Below, in pieces: positions 55,358 to 63,215 of a stretch of DNA of 64,000 bases. A program made the position numbers and the translations under genes. The stretch is taken from contig NZ_QFYR01000003.1 of assembly GCF_003254705.1 (NCBI RefSeq), forward strand, positions 1 through 64,000, in the 5' to 3' direction. The notes under the pieces were generated by a model. The model ran no database searches and was not told where the DNA came from. It was given only the letters and a program-made list of their open reading frames with translations. Position 1 is the first letter of the stretch. Every line of letters starts with the position of its first letter. This DNA comes from Phenylobacterium deserti. Its GTDB lineage: Bacteria > Pseudomonadota > Alphaproteobacteria > Caulobacterales > Caulobacteraceae.

Positions 55358-55680
55358 TTCGCCCCTCCGAGAATGTCCTGCACCGCGCCGGAGAACGAGC
55401 TCCAGGCGGCCTTCTGATTGGTGAAGCTGCTGCGGCCGGCCTCAGTGAGCCGGTAGTACTTGCGCGGCGGGCCGGCGCTGGATTCAACCAGATAGGTCTC
55501 TACCAGGCCGTCGTTCTGCAGGCGCCGCATCAGCGGATAGATGGTGCCTTCGCCCATTCCGATCGCGTCCGACAGGCGGCTGGCGATCTCGTAGGCGTAG
55601 CTGTCATGCTGGGAAAGCAGGGCCAGAACGCAGAGTTCGAGCGCCCCTTTCTTCAGCTGGATCTCAATGGACTCGGGCAT
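55354..55680 (-). CDS. PadR family transcriptional regulator
   Basis: The protein has 108 residues from ATG 55680 (MPESIEIQLKKGALELCVL) with GGGA upstream. It is of the short PadR-s2 type: winged helix with LALLSQHDSYAYEIASRL, GEGTIYPLMRRLQNDGLVETYLVESSAGPPRKYYRLT and a C-terminal dimer helix. It should repress its own operon. A cluster of AAGGTA repeats lies just upstream at 55714-55762. Confidence 0.93.
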   Translation of the reverse strand: MPESIEIQLKKGALELCVLALLSQHDSYAYEIASRLSDAIGMGEGTIYPLMRRLQNDGLVETYLVESSAGPPRKYYRLTEAGRSSFTNQKAAWSSFSGAVQDILGGAK

Positions 55681-55713
55681 GCGCCGATCTCCCTTCCTGA
55701 CCAGCAGAGTGCC

Positions 55714-55762
55714 GCAAGGTAGTGAGTGGTGCAAGGTACCGTGCATTAAACCTTAGTAAGGT
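55714..55762. promoter_or_regulatory. Candidate PadR operator cluster (AAGGTA repeats)
   Basis: GCAAGGTA occurs at 55714-55721 and 55731-55738, 17 bp apart, and ACCTTAGTAAGGT (55750-55762) is an inverted repeat of the same core around one central base. They lie 34-82 bp upstream of padR. This spacing fits dimers binding side by side. Confidence 0.5.
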
Positions 55763-55795
55763 ATCGCAAGGGAGCTGTGGCGCGCGCGAGGGGGG

Positions 55796-56146
55796 CTAGT
55801 CCGAGTGCGCCGATCGGCTGTCGACCGGCGCCTCGTCGCGGGCAGTCAGGCCGTAATCACGGATCACCTGGGCCACCCGCAGCCGGTAGCCGGCGAATAC
55901 CCCGCTGCGACCGGCCGCCTGCGCAGTGCGGTGAGCGGGCAGGTTGCGCCAGGCCGCCACGGCCGCTTCGTCGCGGAAGAAGGAGAGCGAGAGGAGCTTG
56001 TCGGGGGCGCTGAGGCTCTGGAACCGCTCGACTCCCATGAAGCCGTCCACCTGCGCCAGCTGCTGCACTAGCTGACCTGCGATGTGCAGGTAGCGGGCCT
56101 TGGTGTCAGCCCCTGCCGGCTCAACTTCGAAGATGACGGCGATCAC
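55796..56146 (-). CDS. Antibiotic biosynthesis monooxygenase (ABM) domain protein
   Basis: The protein has 116 residues and starts MIAVIFEVEPAGADTKARYL. It shows the ferredoxin-like ABM fold: DGFMGVERFQSLSAPDKLLSLSFFRDEAAVAAWRNLPAHRTAQ. Members are cofactor-free oxygenases or heme-binding or structural proteins; the substrate is unknown. It is the second gene after the NIPSNAP gene (4-bp overlap). Confidence 0.88.
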   Translation of the reverse strand: MIAVIFEVEPAGADTKARYLHIAGQLVQQLAQVDGFMGVERFQSLSAPDKLLSLSFFRDEAAVAAWRNLPAHRTAQAAGRSGVFAGYRLRVAQVIRDYGLTARDEAPVDSRSAHSD

Positions 56147-56457
56147 GGCGTCACCGGGGTGAGGGGCTTCAGAAAGAGGCGGTCCTCGTACCGGATGAAG
56201 CGGTGTTCGCGTGCAAAGGCGAAGGCTTCCCGTCCAACCGGATCATCCCGCAGGCGCATGCGGTAGGCCTGGTACGCGGCGAGGTCGGGAAGGCTGTAGA
56301 CGCCGTAGGCGGTGCTGGCTGATCCCTCGTGCGGCCCGAAGTAGCCGACGAGGTTGGCGCCGGCCCGCGGGATCGCCTCGCCCCACATGCGGGCGTACTC
56401 GGCGAACAGGTCCGCGTCCGCGGGGGCGATGTCGTAGCGGATGAAGCAGGTGATCAT
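56143..56457 (-). CDS. NIPSNAP family protein
   Basis: The protein has 104 residues and starts MITCFIRYDIAPADADLFAEYARMW. The NIPSNAP pattern is seen in RAGANLVGYFGPHEGSASTAYGVYSLPDLAAYQAYR. This is another dimeric alpha-beta barrel fold related to ABM. It is the first gene of a two-gene operon, divergent from an ArsR-type regulator across 100 bp that hold a 16-bp palindrome. Confidence 0.88.
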   Translation of the reverse strand: MITCFIRYDIAPADADLFAEYARMWGEAIPRAGANLVGYFGPHEGSASTAYGVYSLPDLAAYQAYRMRLRDDPVGREAFAFAREHRFIRYEDRLFLKPLTPVTP

Positions 56458-56508
56458 GTGGGCCTTCCTGTTGAGAGCCCGGCCTAGCAGCGGGGGCGAG
56501 CCAGATGC

Positions 56509-56524
56509 TTCGACCGAGGTCGAA
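56509..56524. promoter_or_regulatory. Palindromic operator TTCGACC-GA-GGTCGAA
   Basis: Seven-base arms TTCGACC (56509-56515) and GGTCGAA (56518-56524) flank GA. It is centred between the divergent NIPSNAP start (56457) and the ArsR-type start (56558). Position and symmetry fit a binding site for the winged-helix regulator next to it. Confidence 0.6.
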
Positions 56525-56557
56525 CCATCGACGCCGGGCGCGTGCTATTGCACCAGC

Positions 56558-57250
56558 ATGAGCAGTGTCGCCCGCTTGGCCGAGATCGGCGCCCTGATTG
56601 GCGATCCCACGCGTTGCGCCATGCTGGTCGCGCTGATGGACGGGCGGGCTCTGACCGCCTCCGAGTTGGCGCGGGCTGCCGGCGTGACGCCGCCGACCGC
56701 GAGCTCGCACCTGGCCCAACTCACCCAGGCCGATCTGCTGTCGGTGATCCGGCAGGGTCGCCATCGCTATCATCAGATCGCGTCGGCGGAAGTCGCGCGC
56801 ATGCTGGAAGGGCTGATGGCTGTGGCGTCGCGAACGGCGGCGCCGCAACGCGTTGTCGCGACGGGGCCTCGCGACCAGAGCATGCGCGACTTGCGGACCT
56901 GCTATGACCATCTCGCCGGCCGGCACGCGGTGGCGATCGCCGATGGCATGGCGGCGCGCGGTCAGATCGTGCTGAGCCCTGACGGGGGACGGTTGACCGA
57001 AGCGGGGGAGGCTTTGCTGCGGACGCTGTCGATCGACGTGCCCGCCGAGCCGGGTCTACTCGTGCGCCCCTGCCTGGACTGGAGCGAACGGCGCTTCCAC
57101 CTGGGCGGCGGACTGGGGGCGGCGCTGCAGCAGGCGTTTCTCACCCGGGGCTGGATCCGCCGGTCGGAAGGCTCGCGCGCGGTCTCGCTTTCGCCGGATG
57201 GGCGACGCGCCCTGGCGGATCTGTTCGATCTGGAGGCGCTGAGGGCCTAG
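56558..57250 (+). CDS. ArsR-type winged-helix regulator with C-terminal effector region
   Basis: The protein has 230 residues from ATG 56558 (MSSVARLAEIGALIGDPTRC). An ArsR-like domain covers residues 1-90 (AMLVALMDGRALTASELARAAGVTPPTASSHLAQL, QGRHRYHQIAS). The C-terminal 130 residues contain MRDLRTCYDHLAGRHAVAIADGM and VRPCLDWSERRFHLGGGLGAALQQAFL; the CYDHLAG and CLDWSERR motifs recur in a large ArsR subgroup whose ligand is not known. Three Cys may bind metal or redox signals. It is divergent from NIPSNAP-ABM. Confidence 0.9.
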   Translation: MSSVARLAEIGALIGDPTRCAMLVALMDGRALTASELARAAGVTPPTASSHLAQLTQADLLSVIRQGRHRYHQIASAEVARMLEGLMAVASRTAAPQRVVATGPRDQSMRDLRTCYDHLAGRHAVAIADGMAARGQIVLSPDGGRLTEAGEALLRTLSIDVPAEPGLLVRPCLDWSERRFHLGGGLGAALQQAFLTRGWIRRSEGSRAVSLSPDGRRALADLFDLEALRA

Positions 57251-57261
57251 GGCGCGAGGCC

Positions 57262-57990
57262 TTACCAGGCGATCGGCTGGCCATCCCAGGCGAAGAACCC
57301 CCCGCTGTCGGCAGGGCCAATGCGGTCGAGCACCGCAAGGAGGTGCGCGGCTGCCGTCTCCGGCGTGAAGATGCGTTCGTCAGCCTGGCGAGACACGAAA
57401 GGCGCGCTGAGCCCTGTGCGCACCGTTCCGGGGTGCAGCGCCACGACCGCAGCTTGCGGGTGCGTGCGGGCATGTTCGATCGCCGCGGTGCGGATCAGCA
57501 TGTTCAGGGCGGCTTTCGAGGCGCGGTAGCCGTACCAGCCGCCGAGCCGGTTATCTCCAATGCTGCCCACCCGAGCCGAGAGGACGGCGAAGACGCTGGG
57601 GCGATCTCGAGGCGTGAGGGGCAGCAGGTGCTTGGCGCAGAGCGCCGGACCTATGGCGTTGATCCGGAACAGGGCCTCGAGCCCTTCAGGGGTCAGCGCC
57701 TTGAGGCTCTTCTCGGGCGTGAGGCCGTCCTGGTGCAATAGACCAGTGGCCACGATCACTCGGGTGAGATCGCCCGCGGCTCGCAGCTGCTCCGCGGCCG
57801 CTGAGAGGCTGACCTCATCAGCGATATCAGCGGCGATCCAGGTGAGCCGCGAATCGCCGCTCAGGCCGGCAGGCGGACGCCGGGATAGGGCCGCCACCCG
57901 ATCGAAGCGCTCGTCGGCGAGCGAGGCGGCGAGCAGGGCGGCGCCCACGCCTCCGCTTGCGCCGACGATGACGGCGACGTCAGCGGCCAT
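57262..57990 (-). CDS. Short-chain dehydrogenase/reductase
   Basis: The protein has 242 residues. The N-terminal VAVIVGASGGVGAALLAASL binds NAD(P); catalytic Ser is near FAVLSARVGSIGDN and YxxxK is seen as YRASKAAL. It resembles the CsgA-like cell-contact SDR group, but the substrate is unknown. It lies 7 bp upstream of nothing else on its strand except the phaC end, and is convergent with the ArsR-type gene. Confidence 0.9.
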   Translation of the reverse strand: MAADVAVIVGASGGVGAALLAASLADERFDRVAALSRRPPAGLSGDSRLTWIAADIADEVSLSAAAEQLRAAGDLTRVIVATGLLHQDGLTPEKSLKALTPEGLEALFRINAIGPALCAKHLLPLTPRDRPSVFAVLSARVGSIGDNRLGGWYGYRASKAALNMLIRTAAIEHARTHPQAAVVALHPGTVRTGLSAPFVSRQADERIFTPETAAAHLLAVLDRIGPADSGGFFAWDGQPIAW

Positions 57991-57996
57991 CGCGCC

Positions 57997-60000
57997 TCAG
58001 GATCGGACGCGCACGTACTCGCCGGGCGCATCGCCGAGCGGCTTCAAGGGACCTTTGGCGGGATCGCGCGCCGGGACCATCTTGCCCGACTTCGCCTTCA
58101 GCCAGGCGGCCCAGTGCGGCCACCAGGAGCCGGGGCTTTCCTTGGCCATCGCCTGCCACTCCTCGAGCGTGGCGGGCAGCTCGTCAGCGGTCCAGTGCTG
58201 GTACTTGTTGGCCGACGGAGCGTTGATGACGCCGGCGATATGGCCGGAGCCCGCCATGGTGAAGGTCACAGGGCCGCCGAACAGCTTGGCCCCCTTGTAG
58301 ACCGAGCGGGCGGGGGCGATGTGGTCCTCCTTGGACGACTGGACGTAGATGGGGACCTTCACTTTCGCGAGGTCCAGCTTCAGGCCGTCCATCTCCAGCT
58401 CGCCCTTGGCCAGGGCGTTGTCGCCGTAGAAGCGCCGTAGATAGAAGAGGTGGAGGGTCTTGGGCATCCGCGTCTGGTCGGAGTTCCAGAACAGCAGATC
58501 GAAAGGCTTGGGCTCGCGCCCGAGCAGATAGTTGTTCACGAAGAACGACCAGATCAGGTCGTTGGAGCGCAGGGAGTTGAAGGTGTCCGCCATCGCCTGG
58601 CCGGACAGCACCCCGCCGCCTTCATCCATCCGGCGCTCCAGCTCCTTGAGCCAGTGCGGGTTGGTGAATAGGAGCAGGTCGCCCGCCTCGGAGAAGTCCT
58701 GCTGGGCGGCGAAGAAGGTGGCCGAGCCGATCGGGTTCACGCCCTTGGCCGCCATGTGCGCAAGGCTGGCCGACAGCAAGGTGCCGCCGATGCAGTAGCC
58801 GACGGCGTTCACGTGGTTGACCCCGCACTGCTCCATAGCCGCCGCGGAGCCGGCGTAGATGCCTTCGCGCATGTAGTCTTCGAAGGTCTTGGTGGAGAGG
58901 CTGGCGTCCGGGTTGACCCAGGAGGCGACGAACACCGTCAGGCCCTGGCTGGTGAGCCAGCGGATCATCGAGTTCTCGGCCCGCAGGTCGAGGATGTAGA
59001 ACTTGTTGATCCACGGCGGGAAGATCACCAGCGGGATCTCGTGCACCTCGTCCGTGGTGGGGTCGAACTGCAGAAGCTCGATGATCTCGTTGCGGAAGAC
59101 GACCTTGCCCGGGGCGGTGGCGACGTTCTCGCCGATCCTGAACTGCTCGAAGTCGGTCTGGGCGATGGCCAACTGGCCGCCGCCGCGCTGCAGGTCGGCG
59201 GCGAAGTTCTCCATGCCCCGCACCAGGCTTTCACCGCCGGTCGCCATGGCCTCCTTCAAGGCCGCCGGGTTGGAGGCCAGGAAGTTGGAGGGCGAGAAGG
59301 CGTCGGTGAGCATCTTGGTGAAGAACTCGACCCGGCGCTTGTCCATGGGATCGACGCCCTGCACCTCGGACACCAGGCCGTTCAGCCAGTTGGAGGTGAG
59401 CAGGTAAGACTGCTTGATCACGTCGAAGACGGGGTTCTCGCTCCAGTCGGGATCGTTGAAGCGCTTGTCGCCCTTGGCGGGGGCAGCCACCGGCTCGGCG
59501 CTTTCGCCGGCCGCGCGGCGGGCCGCCGACTGCCAAAGGTCCAGGTACTTGGAAAACAGCTCGGCCTGGGCGCGCATCATGCGGTCCGGCTGAGCGGCCA
59601 GGCGGCCCATGACCTCGGTCAAGGCGGGGGCCACGTTCATCGGATCGGGGTTCAGGGCGGCCGGGCGATCGGCCTGGCGCAGGGCCATCTCCGCGAAGAC
59701 GCCCTGGGCGGTCATGGCCGCGCGGGCGAGGTTCAGCGACAGCTTCTCGATCTGCGCCCGCTGCTCGGCGGACATCAGGGCGGGATCGAAGGGCAGGGGC
59801 GGGGCCGCGGCGGCGCTTTGCGTGGCGGCTGCTTCAGCTTCGGCTTGGGGAGGGGCGGGCGCCGGCTCCGGCGTGGCCAGCTCCACCAACGGATCTTCGG
59901 GCAAGGGCGGCTTGGGCAGCTTGCCTGACATCTTCTTCTTCCGCGGCTCGGCCTCGGGCGTGGCGCTCGCGGCGGCCTGGTCGGAAGTTTGCTCGCTCAT
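57997..60000 (-). CDS. phaC: Class I poly(3-hydroxyalkanoate) synthase
   Basis: The protein has 667 residues from ATG 60000 (MSEQTSDQAAASATPEAEP) with AGGAAG upstream. A low-complexity Ala/Pro N-terminus of about 70 residues precedes the PhaC N domain (about 95-265) and the alpha/beta-hydrolase domain. The lipase-like box GYCIGG has the catalytic Cys at about residue 402, with VQSSKEDHIAP (Asp) and GSGHIAG (His) completing the triad. It polymerises 3-hydroxyacyl-CoA into storage granules. It is 7 bp before the SDR gene, and divergent from a lipoprotein gene. Confidence 0.96.
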   Translation of the reverse strand: MSEQTSDQAAASATPEAEPRKKKMSGKLPKPPLPEDPLVELATPEPAPAPPQAEAEAAATQSAAAAPPLPFDPALMSAEQRAQIEKLSLNLARAAMTAQGVFAEMALRQADRPAALNPDPMNVAPALTEVMGRLAAQPDRMMRAQAELFSKYLDLWQSAARRAAGESAEPVAAPAKGDKRFNDPDWSENPVFDVIKQSYLLTSNWLNGLVSEVQGVDPMDKRRVEFFTKMLTDAFSPSNFLASNPAALKEAMATGGESLVRGMENFAADLQRGGGQLAIAQTDFEQFRIGENVATAPGKVVFRNEIIELLQFDPTTDEVHEIPLVIFPPWINKFYILDLRAENSMIRWLTSQGLTVFVASWVNPDASLSTKTFEDYMREGIYAGSAAAMEQCGVNHVNAVGYCIGGTLLSASLAHMAAKGVNPIGSATFFAAQQDFSEAGDLLLFTNPHWLKELERRMDEGGGVLSGQAMADTFNSLRSNDLIWSFFVNNYLLGREPKPFDLLFWNSDQTRMPKTLHLFYLRRFYGDNALAKGELEMDGLKLDLAKVKVPIYVQSSKEDHIAPARSVYKGAKLFGGPVTFTMAGSGHIAGVINAPSANKYQHWTADELPATLEEWQAMAKESPGSWWPHWAAWLKAKSGKMVPARDPAKGPLKPLGDAPGEYVRVRS

Positions 60001-60076
60001 CAGACGCTTCCTCTCGCCCGGCATGCACGCGCGGGCCTTCCACCTTTTACGATCATCGCATAAGACCGTTGCGCAA

Positions 60077-60535
60077 ATGAATGCGCCGCACCGCCTTTTT
60101 GTGAACGCCCGAGCCGCCCGCAAAGCGGTGCTCGTCTCGTTCTGCGCGGGCGCGGCCAGCCTGCTGGGCGGCTGCGTGGGCAATCCGTTGGCCGAGGCGC
60201 CGGTGGATCCGGCCTCGCCCATCGCGGCCGAAGTGACCCGAGCGGCGCGGATGAAGGCGCCGTACCCCAAGTTCACGGATATTCCGAAGGTCCCGACGGA
60301 CGTGCGGCCGCTGCGCCAGTACGGCCAGGCCGCCGACGAGCTGGAGCGGGCGCGCAGCCAGATCGAACAGGCCACGGCGCCGCAGACCTGGACGCTGGAG
60401 AACACCGAGGGCTTCGCCAGCCAGGCGCGCCGCGCGGCCGGTCCTGAACTCGCCGCCCCCAATCAGGCGGACAGCGAAGCCTACGCAAACGAACTCCGGA
60501 GACGAGCTACACCGCCTCCGCCGCCCGCCAGATAG
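60077..60535 (+). CDS. Lipoprotein of unknown function
   Basis: The protein has 152 residues and starts MNAPHRLFVNARAARKAVLV; the lipobox LLGGC puts the lipidated Cys at residue 33. The mature part has KAPYPKFTDIPKVPTDVRPL, a motif frequent in short Caulobacterales lipoproteins, then a helix and a Pro-rich end. It is divergent from phaC across 76 bp. Function is unknown. Confidence 0.75.
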   Translation: MNAPHRLFVNARAARKAVLVSFCAGAASLLGGCVGNPLAEAPVDPASPIAAEVTRAARMKAPYPKFTDIPKVPTDVRPLRQYGQAADELERARSQIEQATAPQTWTLENTEGFASQARRAAGPELAAPNQADSEAYANELRRRATPPPPPAR

Positions 60536-60659
60536 GGCTCGCGGAGGCCAAAAAAGTCTCGTCGCACGGCTTGGCGGACCCCTGCCCGGAGTCTATCCAA
60601 GCCCTGGCTTCAGCTCCCAATGGCCGCAACTGGGCAAGACGCGGCGCAAGAGCTCACAG

Positions 60660-61880
60660 ATGACACCGGAATTCCACCGCATCCGCCGCCTCCCACCTTA
60701 CGTGTTCGAGGAGGTGAATCGCATCAAGGCCCGCCTGCGCGGCCAAGGCGTGGACATCATCGATTTCGGCATGGGCAACCCCGACATGCCGACCCCCAAG
60801 CACATCGTCGACAAGCTGGTCGAAACCGCCACCGATCCCAAGGCCGGGCGCTATTCGGCCTCCAAGGGGATCGCCGGCCTGCGCAAGGCCATGGCGGGCT
60901 ACTACGATCGCCGCTTCGGCGTGAAGCTGAACCCCGACACCGAGGTGATCGCGACCCTGGGCTCCAAGGAAGGGTTCGCCAATCTTGCGCAGGCCTTGAC
61001 GGCGCCTGGCGACGTCATCGTCTGCCCGAACCCGGCCTATCCGATCCACGCCTACGGCTTCATCATGGCCGGCGGGGTGATCAAGCACGTGCCGGCGCCG
61101 TCCCCGGAAGAGTACCTGGCGGGCGTCAGCCGGGCGATCAAGCACTCGGCCCCGCCGCCATGCGTGCTGATCGTCAGCTACCCCTCCAACCCGACGGCCC
61201 AGTGGGTCGACGTGGACTTCTACAAGGACGTAGTGGCGCTGGCGAAGAAGCACGACATGCTGGTGCTGTCGGACATCGCCTATTCGGAAATCTACTTCGA
61301 CGACAACCCGCCGCCGTCGATCCTGCAGGTCGATGGCGCCAAGGACATTGCGGTCGAGGTCAATTCGCTGTCCAAGACCTACGCCATGGCGGGCTGGCGC
61401 GTCGGCATGGTGGTCGGCAATGCGCGCATGTGCGCGGCGCTGGCCCGTGTTAAGTCGTACCTGGACTATGGCGCCTACACGCCGATCCAGGTGGCGGCGA
61501 CGGCGGCGCTGAACGGGCCGCAGGACTGCGTCGGGGAGATCCGCGGCGTCTACAAGTCGCGCCGTGACTGCCTGGTGGCGTCCATGAAGCGGGCAGGCTG
61601 GGACATCCCGGCCCCGCCTGCGTCCATGTTCGCGTGGGCGCCGCTGCCCGAGCAGTACAAGGAGGCCGGCTCGATGCTGTTCTCCAAGCTGCTCATCGAG
61701 GAAGCCGGGGTGGCGGTCGCCCCGGGCATCGCGTTTGGCGAGTACGGAGAGGGTTACGTGCGCATCGGGCTTGTGGAGAACGAACACCGGATCCGCCAGG
61801 CGGCGCGCAACGTGAAGCGCTTCCTCGCGAACGCCGATGAGATCCTGGGCCGCGCCCACAACGCGATGGCCGCCCAATGA
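60660..61880 (+). CDS. Class I/II aminotransferase (AlaC / LL-DAP aminotransferase-like)
   Basis: The protein has 406 residues and starts MTPEFHRIRRLPPYVFEEVNR, as AlaC-type proteins do. It is a PLP enzyme with the binding Lys at about residue 239 in NSLSKTYAMAGWRVG. SYPSNPTAQWV and the C-terminal YVRIGLVENEHRIRQA are typical. Databases label this group alanine, glutamate-pyruvate or LL-diaminopimelate aminotransferase; the true substrate is not clear. Its stop overlaps hom by 4 bp, pointing to the aspartate-family pathway. Confidence 0.92.
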   Translation: MTPEFHRIRRLPPYVFEEVNRIKARLRGQGVDIIDFGMGNPDMPTPKHIVDKLVETATDPKAGRYSASKGIAGLRKAMAGYYDRRFGVKLNPDTEVIATLGSKEGFANLAQALTAPGDVIVCPNPAYPIHAYGFIMAGGVIKHVPAPSPEEYLAGVSRAIKHSAPPPCVLIVSYPSNPTAQWVDVDFYKDVVALAKKHDMLVLSDIAYSEIYFDDNPPPSILQVDGAKDIAVEVNSLSKTYAMAGWRVGMVVGNARMCAALARVKSYLDYGAYTPIQVAATAALNGPQDCVGEIRGVYKSRRDCLVASMKRAGWDIPAPPASMFAWAPLPEQYKEAGSMLFSKLLIEEAGVAVAPGIAFGEYGEGYVRIGLVENEHRIRQAARNVKRFLANADEILGRAHNAMAAQ

Positions 61881-63166
61881 GCGGCCGGACCTATCGCATC
61901 GGCGTCGCGGGGCTTGGCACCGTCGGGGCCGGCCTTCTGAAGTTCCTCGGCGAGCGGCCGGACTTCGCGCCGGCCGGCGGCCGCGCCGTGGTGACGGGCG
62001 TCTCGGCGCGTTCGCGCTCGCGCAAGCGGCCTGTGGACATCTCGAACCTGCCCTGGTTCGACGATCCGGTGGCGCTGGCCACTTCGCCGGAAACCGACAT
62101 CTTCGTCGAGCTGGTGGGCGGCTCGGACGGGCCGGCGAAGGCTGCGGTCGAGGCGGCGCTGAACGCCGGCAAGCCGGTGGTCACGGCCAACAAGGCGCTG
62201 ATCGCCGAGCATGGCGCGGAGCTTGCCGCCTTGGCGGAGGCCAAGGGCGTGCCGCTGCTGTTCGAAGCCGCTGTCATGGGCGGGGTGCCGGCCGTGAAGA
62301 TGGTCCGCGAGGCCCTGGTCGGCGACGACATCCGCTCCATCGCCGGGATCCTGAACGGCACCTGCAACTACATCCTGACGGAGATGGAGGCCACGGGCCG
62401 GGCCTTCTCCGAGGTGCTGTCGGATGCCCAGCGGCTGGGCTACGCCGAGGCGGACCCGACCATGGATGTCGGCGGCTTCGACGCGGCGCATAAGATCACC
62501 ATTCTGGCGGCCCTGGCCTTCGGTTGCGCCCCCAGCTACGCGGCGGCGGAGATCGAGGGCATCGACCAGATCGAGCTGCTGGACATCAAGCTGGCGCGCG
62601 ACCTGGGCTACCGGATCAAGCTGGTGGCCTCGGCGGACCGGTCGGAAGACGGCGTGCTGGTGCGCGTGCACCCCTCGCTGGCGCCCATGAGCCACCCGCT
62701 GGCGCAAGCGGGCGGGGCGCTCAACGCCCTGTTCATCGAGGGCGAGCGGATCGGCCGGATCTTCGTGCAGGGGCCGGGCGCGGGCGCAGGTCCCACCGCC
62801 GCGGCCGTGGCGGCGGACATCGCAGACGTGATGACCAACACGGTGCGCCCGGTGTTCCAGAAGCCGGCCGGGGCGCTTGCGCCGTTCACGCCGGTGGACC
62901 CGTCGCGCAGCATGGGTCGGGCCTATCTTCGGTTCCTGGTGAAGGACGAGCCGGGCGTGATCGCCGCGGTGTCCGAGACCCTGGCCGAAGCGGGCGTCTC
63001 TATCGAAAGCTTCCTTCAGAAGCCGGTGGAGAACGCAGACGGCGTTCCGATCGTTCTAACAACCCATGCTGTAGCGGAGTCGGTGCTGAACGCCGCTGTG
63101 GAGCGCATCGCGGGCTTGCCCGCCGTGCTCGACCGGCCGCGGCTGCTGCGCATCGCGCGCATTTAA
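61877..63166 (+). CDS. hom: Homoserine dehydrogenase
   Basis: The protein has 429 residues. An N-terminal Rossmann domain (IGVAGLGTVGAGLLKFL) leads to the catalytic part with TANKALIAEHG, FEAAVMGGVPAVKM, GILNGTCNYILTEME and AEADPTMDVGGFDAAHK with the catalytic Lys. A C-terminal ACT domain (DEPGVIAAVSETLAEAGVSIESFLQ) would allow threonine feedback. It links to the aminotransferase by an ATGA overlap and precedes glpX by 49 bp. Confidence 0.97.
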   Translation: MSGRTYRIGVAGLGTVGAGLLKFLGERPDFAPAGGRAVVTGVSARSRSRKRPVDISNLPWFDDPVALATSPETDIFVELVGGSDGPAKAAVEAALNAGKPVVTANKALIAEHGAELAALAEAKGVPLLFEAAVMGGVPAVKMVREALVGDDIRSIAGILNGTCNYILTEMEATGRAFSEVLSDAQRLGYAEADPTMDVGGFDAAHKITILAALAFGCAPSYAAAEIEGIDQIELLDIKLARDLGYRIKLVASADRSEDGVLVRVHPSLAPMSHPLAQAGGALNALFIEGERIGRIFVQGPGAGAGPTAAAVAADIADVMTNTVRPVFQKPAGALAPFTPVDPSRSMGRAYLRFLVKDEPGVIAAVSETLAEAGVSIESFLQKPVENADGVPIVLTTHAVAESVLNAAVERIAGLPAVLDRPRLLRIARI

Positions 63167-63215
63167 GAGCAAACACAACGGCGCCGCCCGGCGTCGCTAG
63201 GGGAGACGCTGAGAG

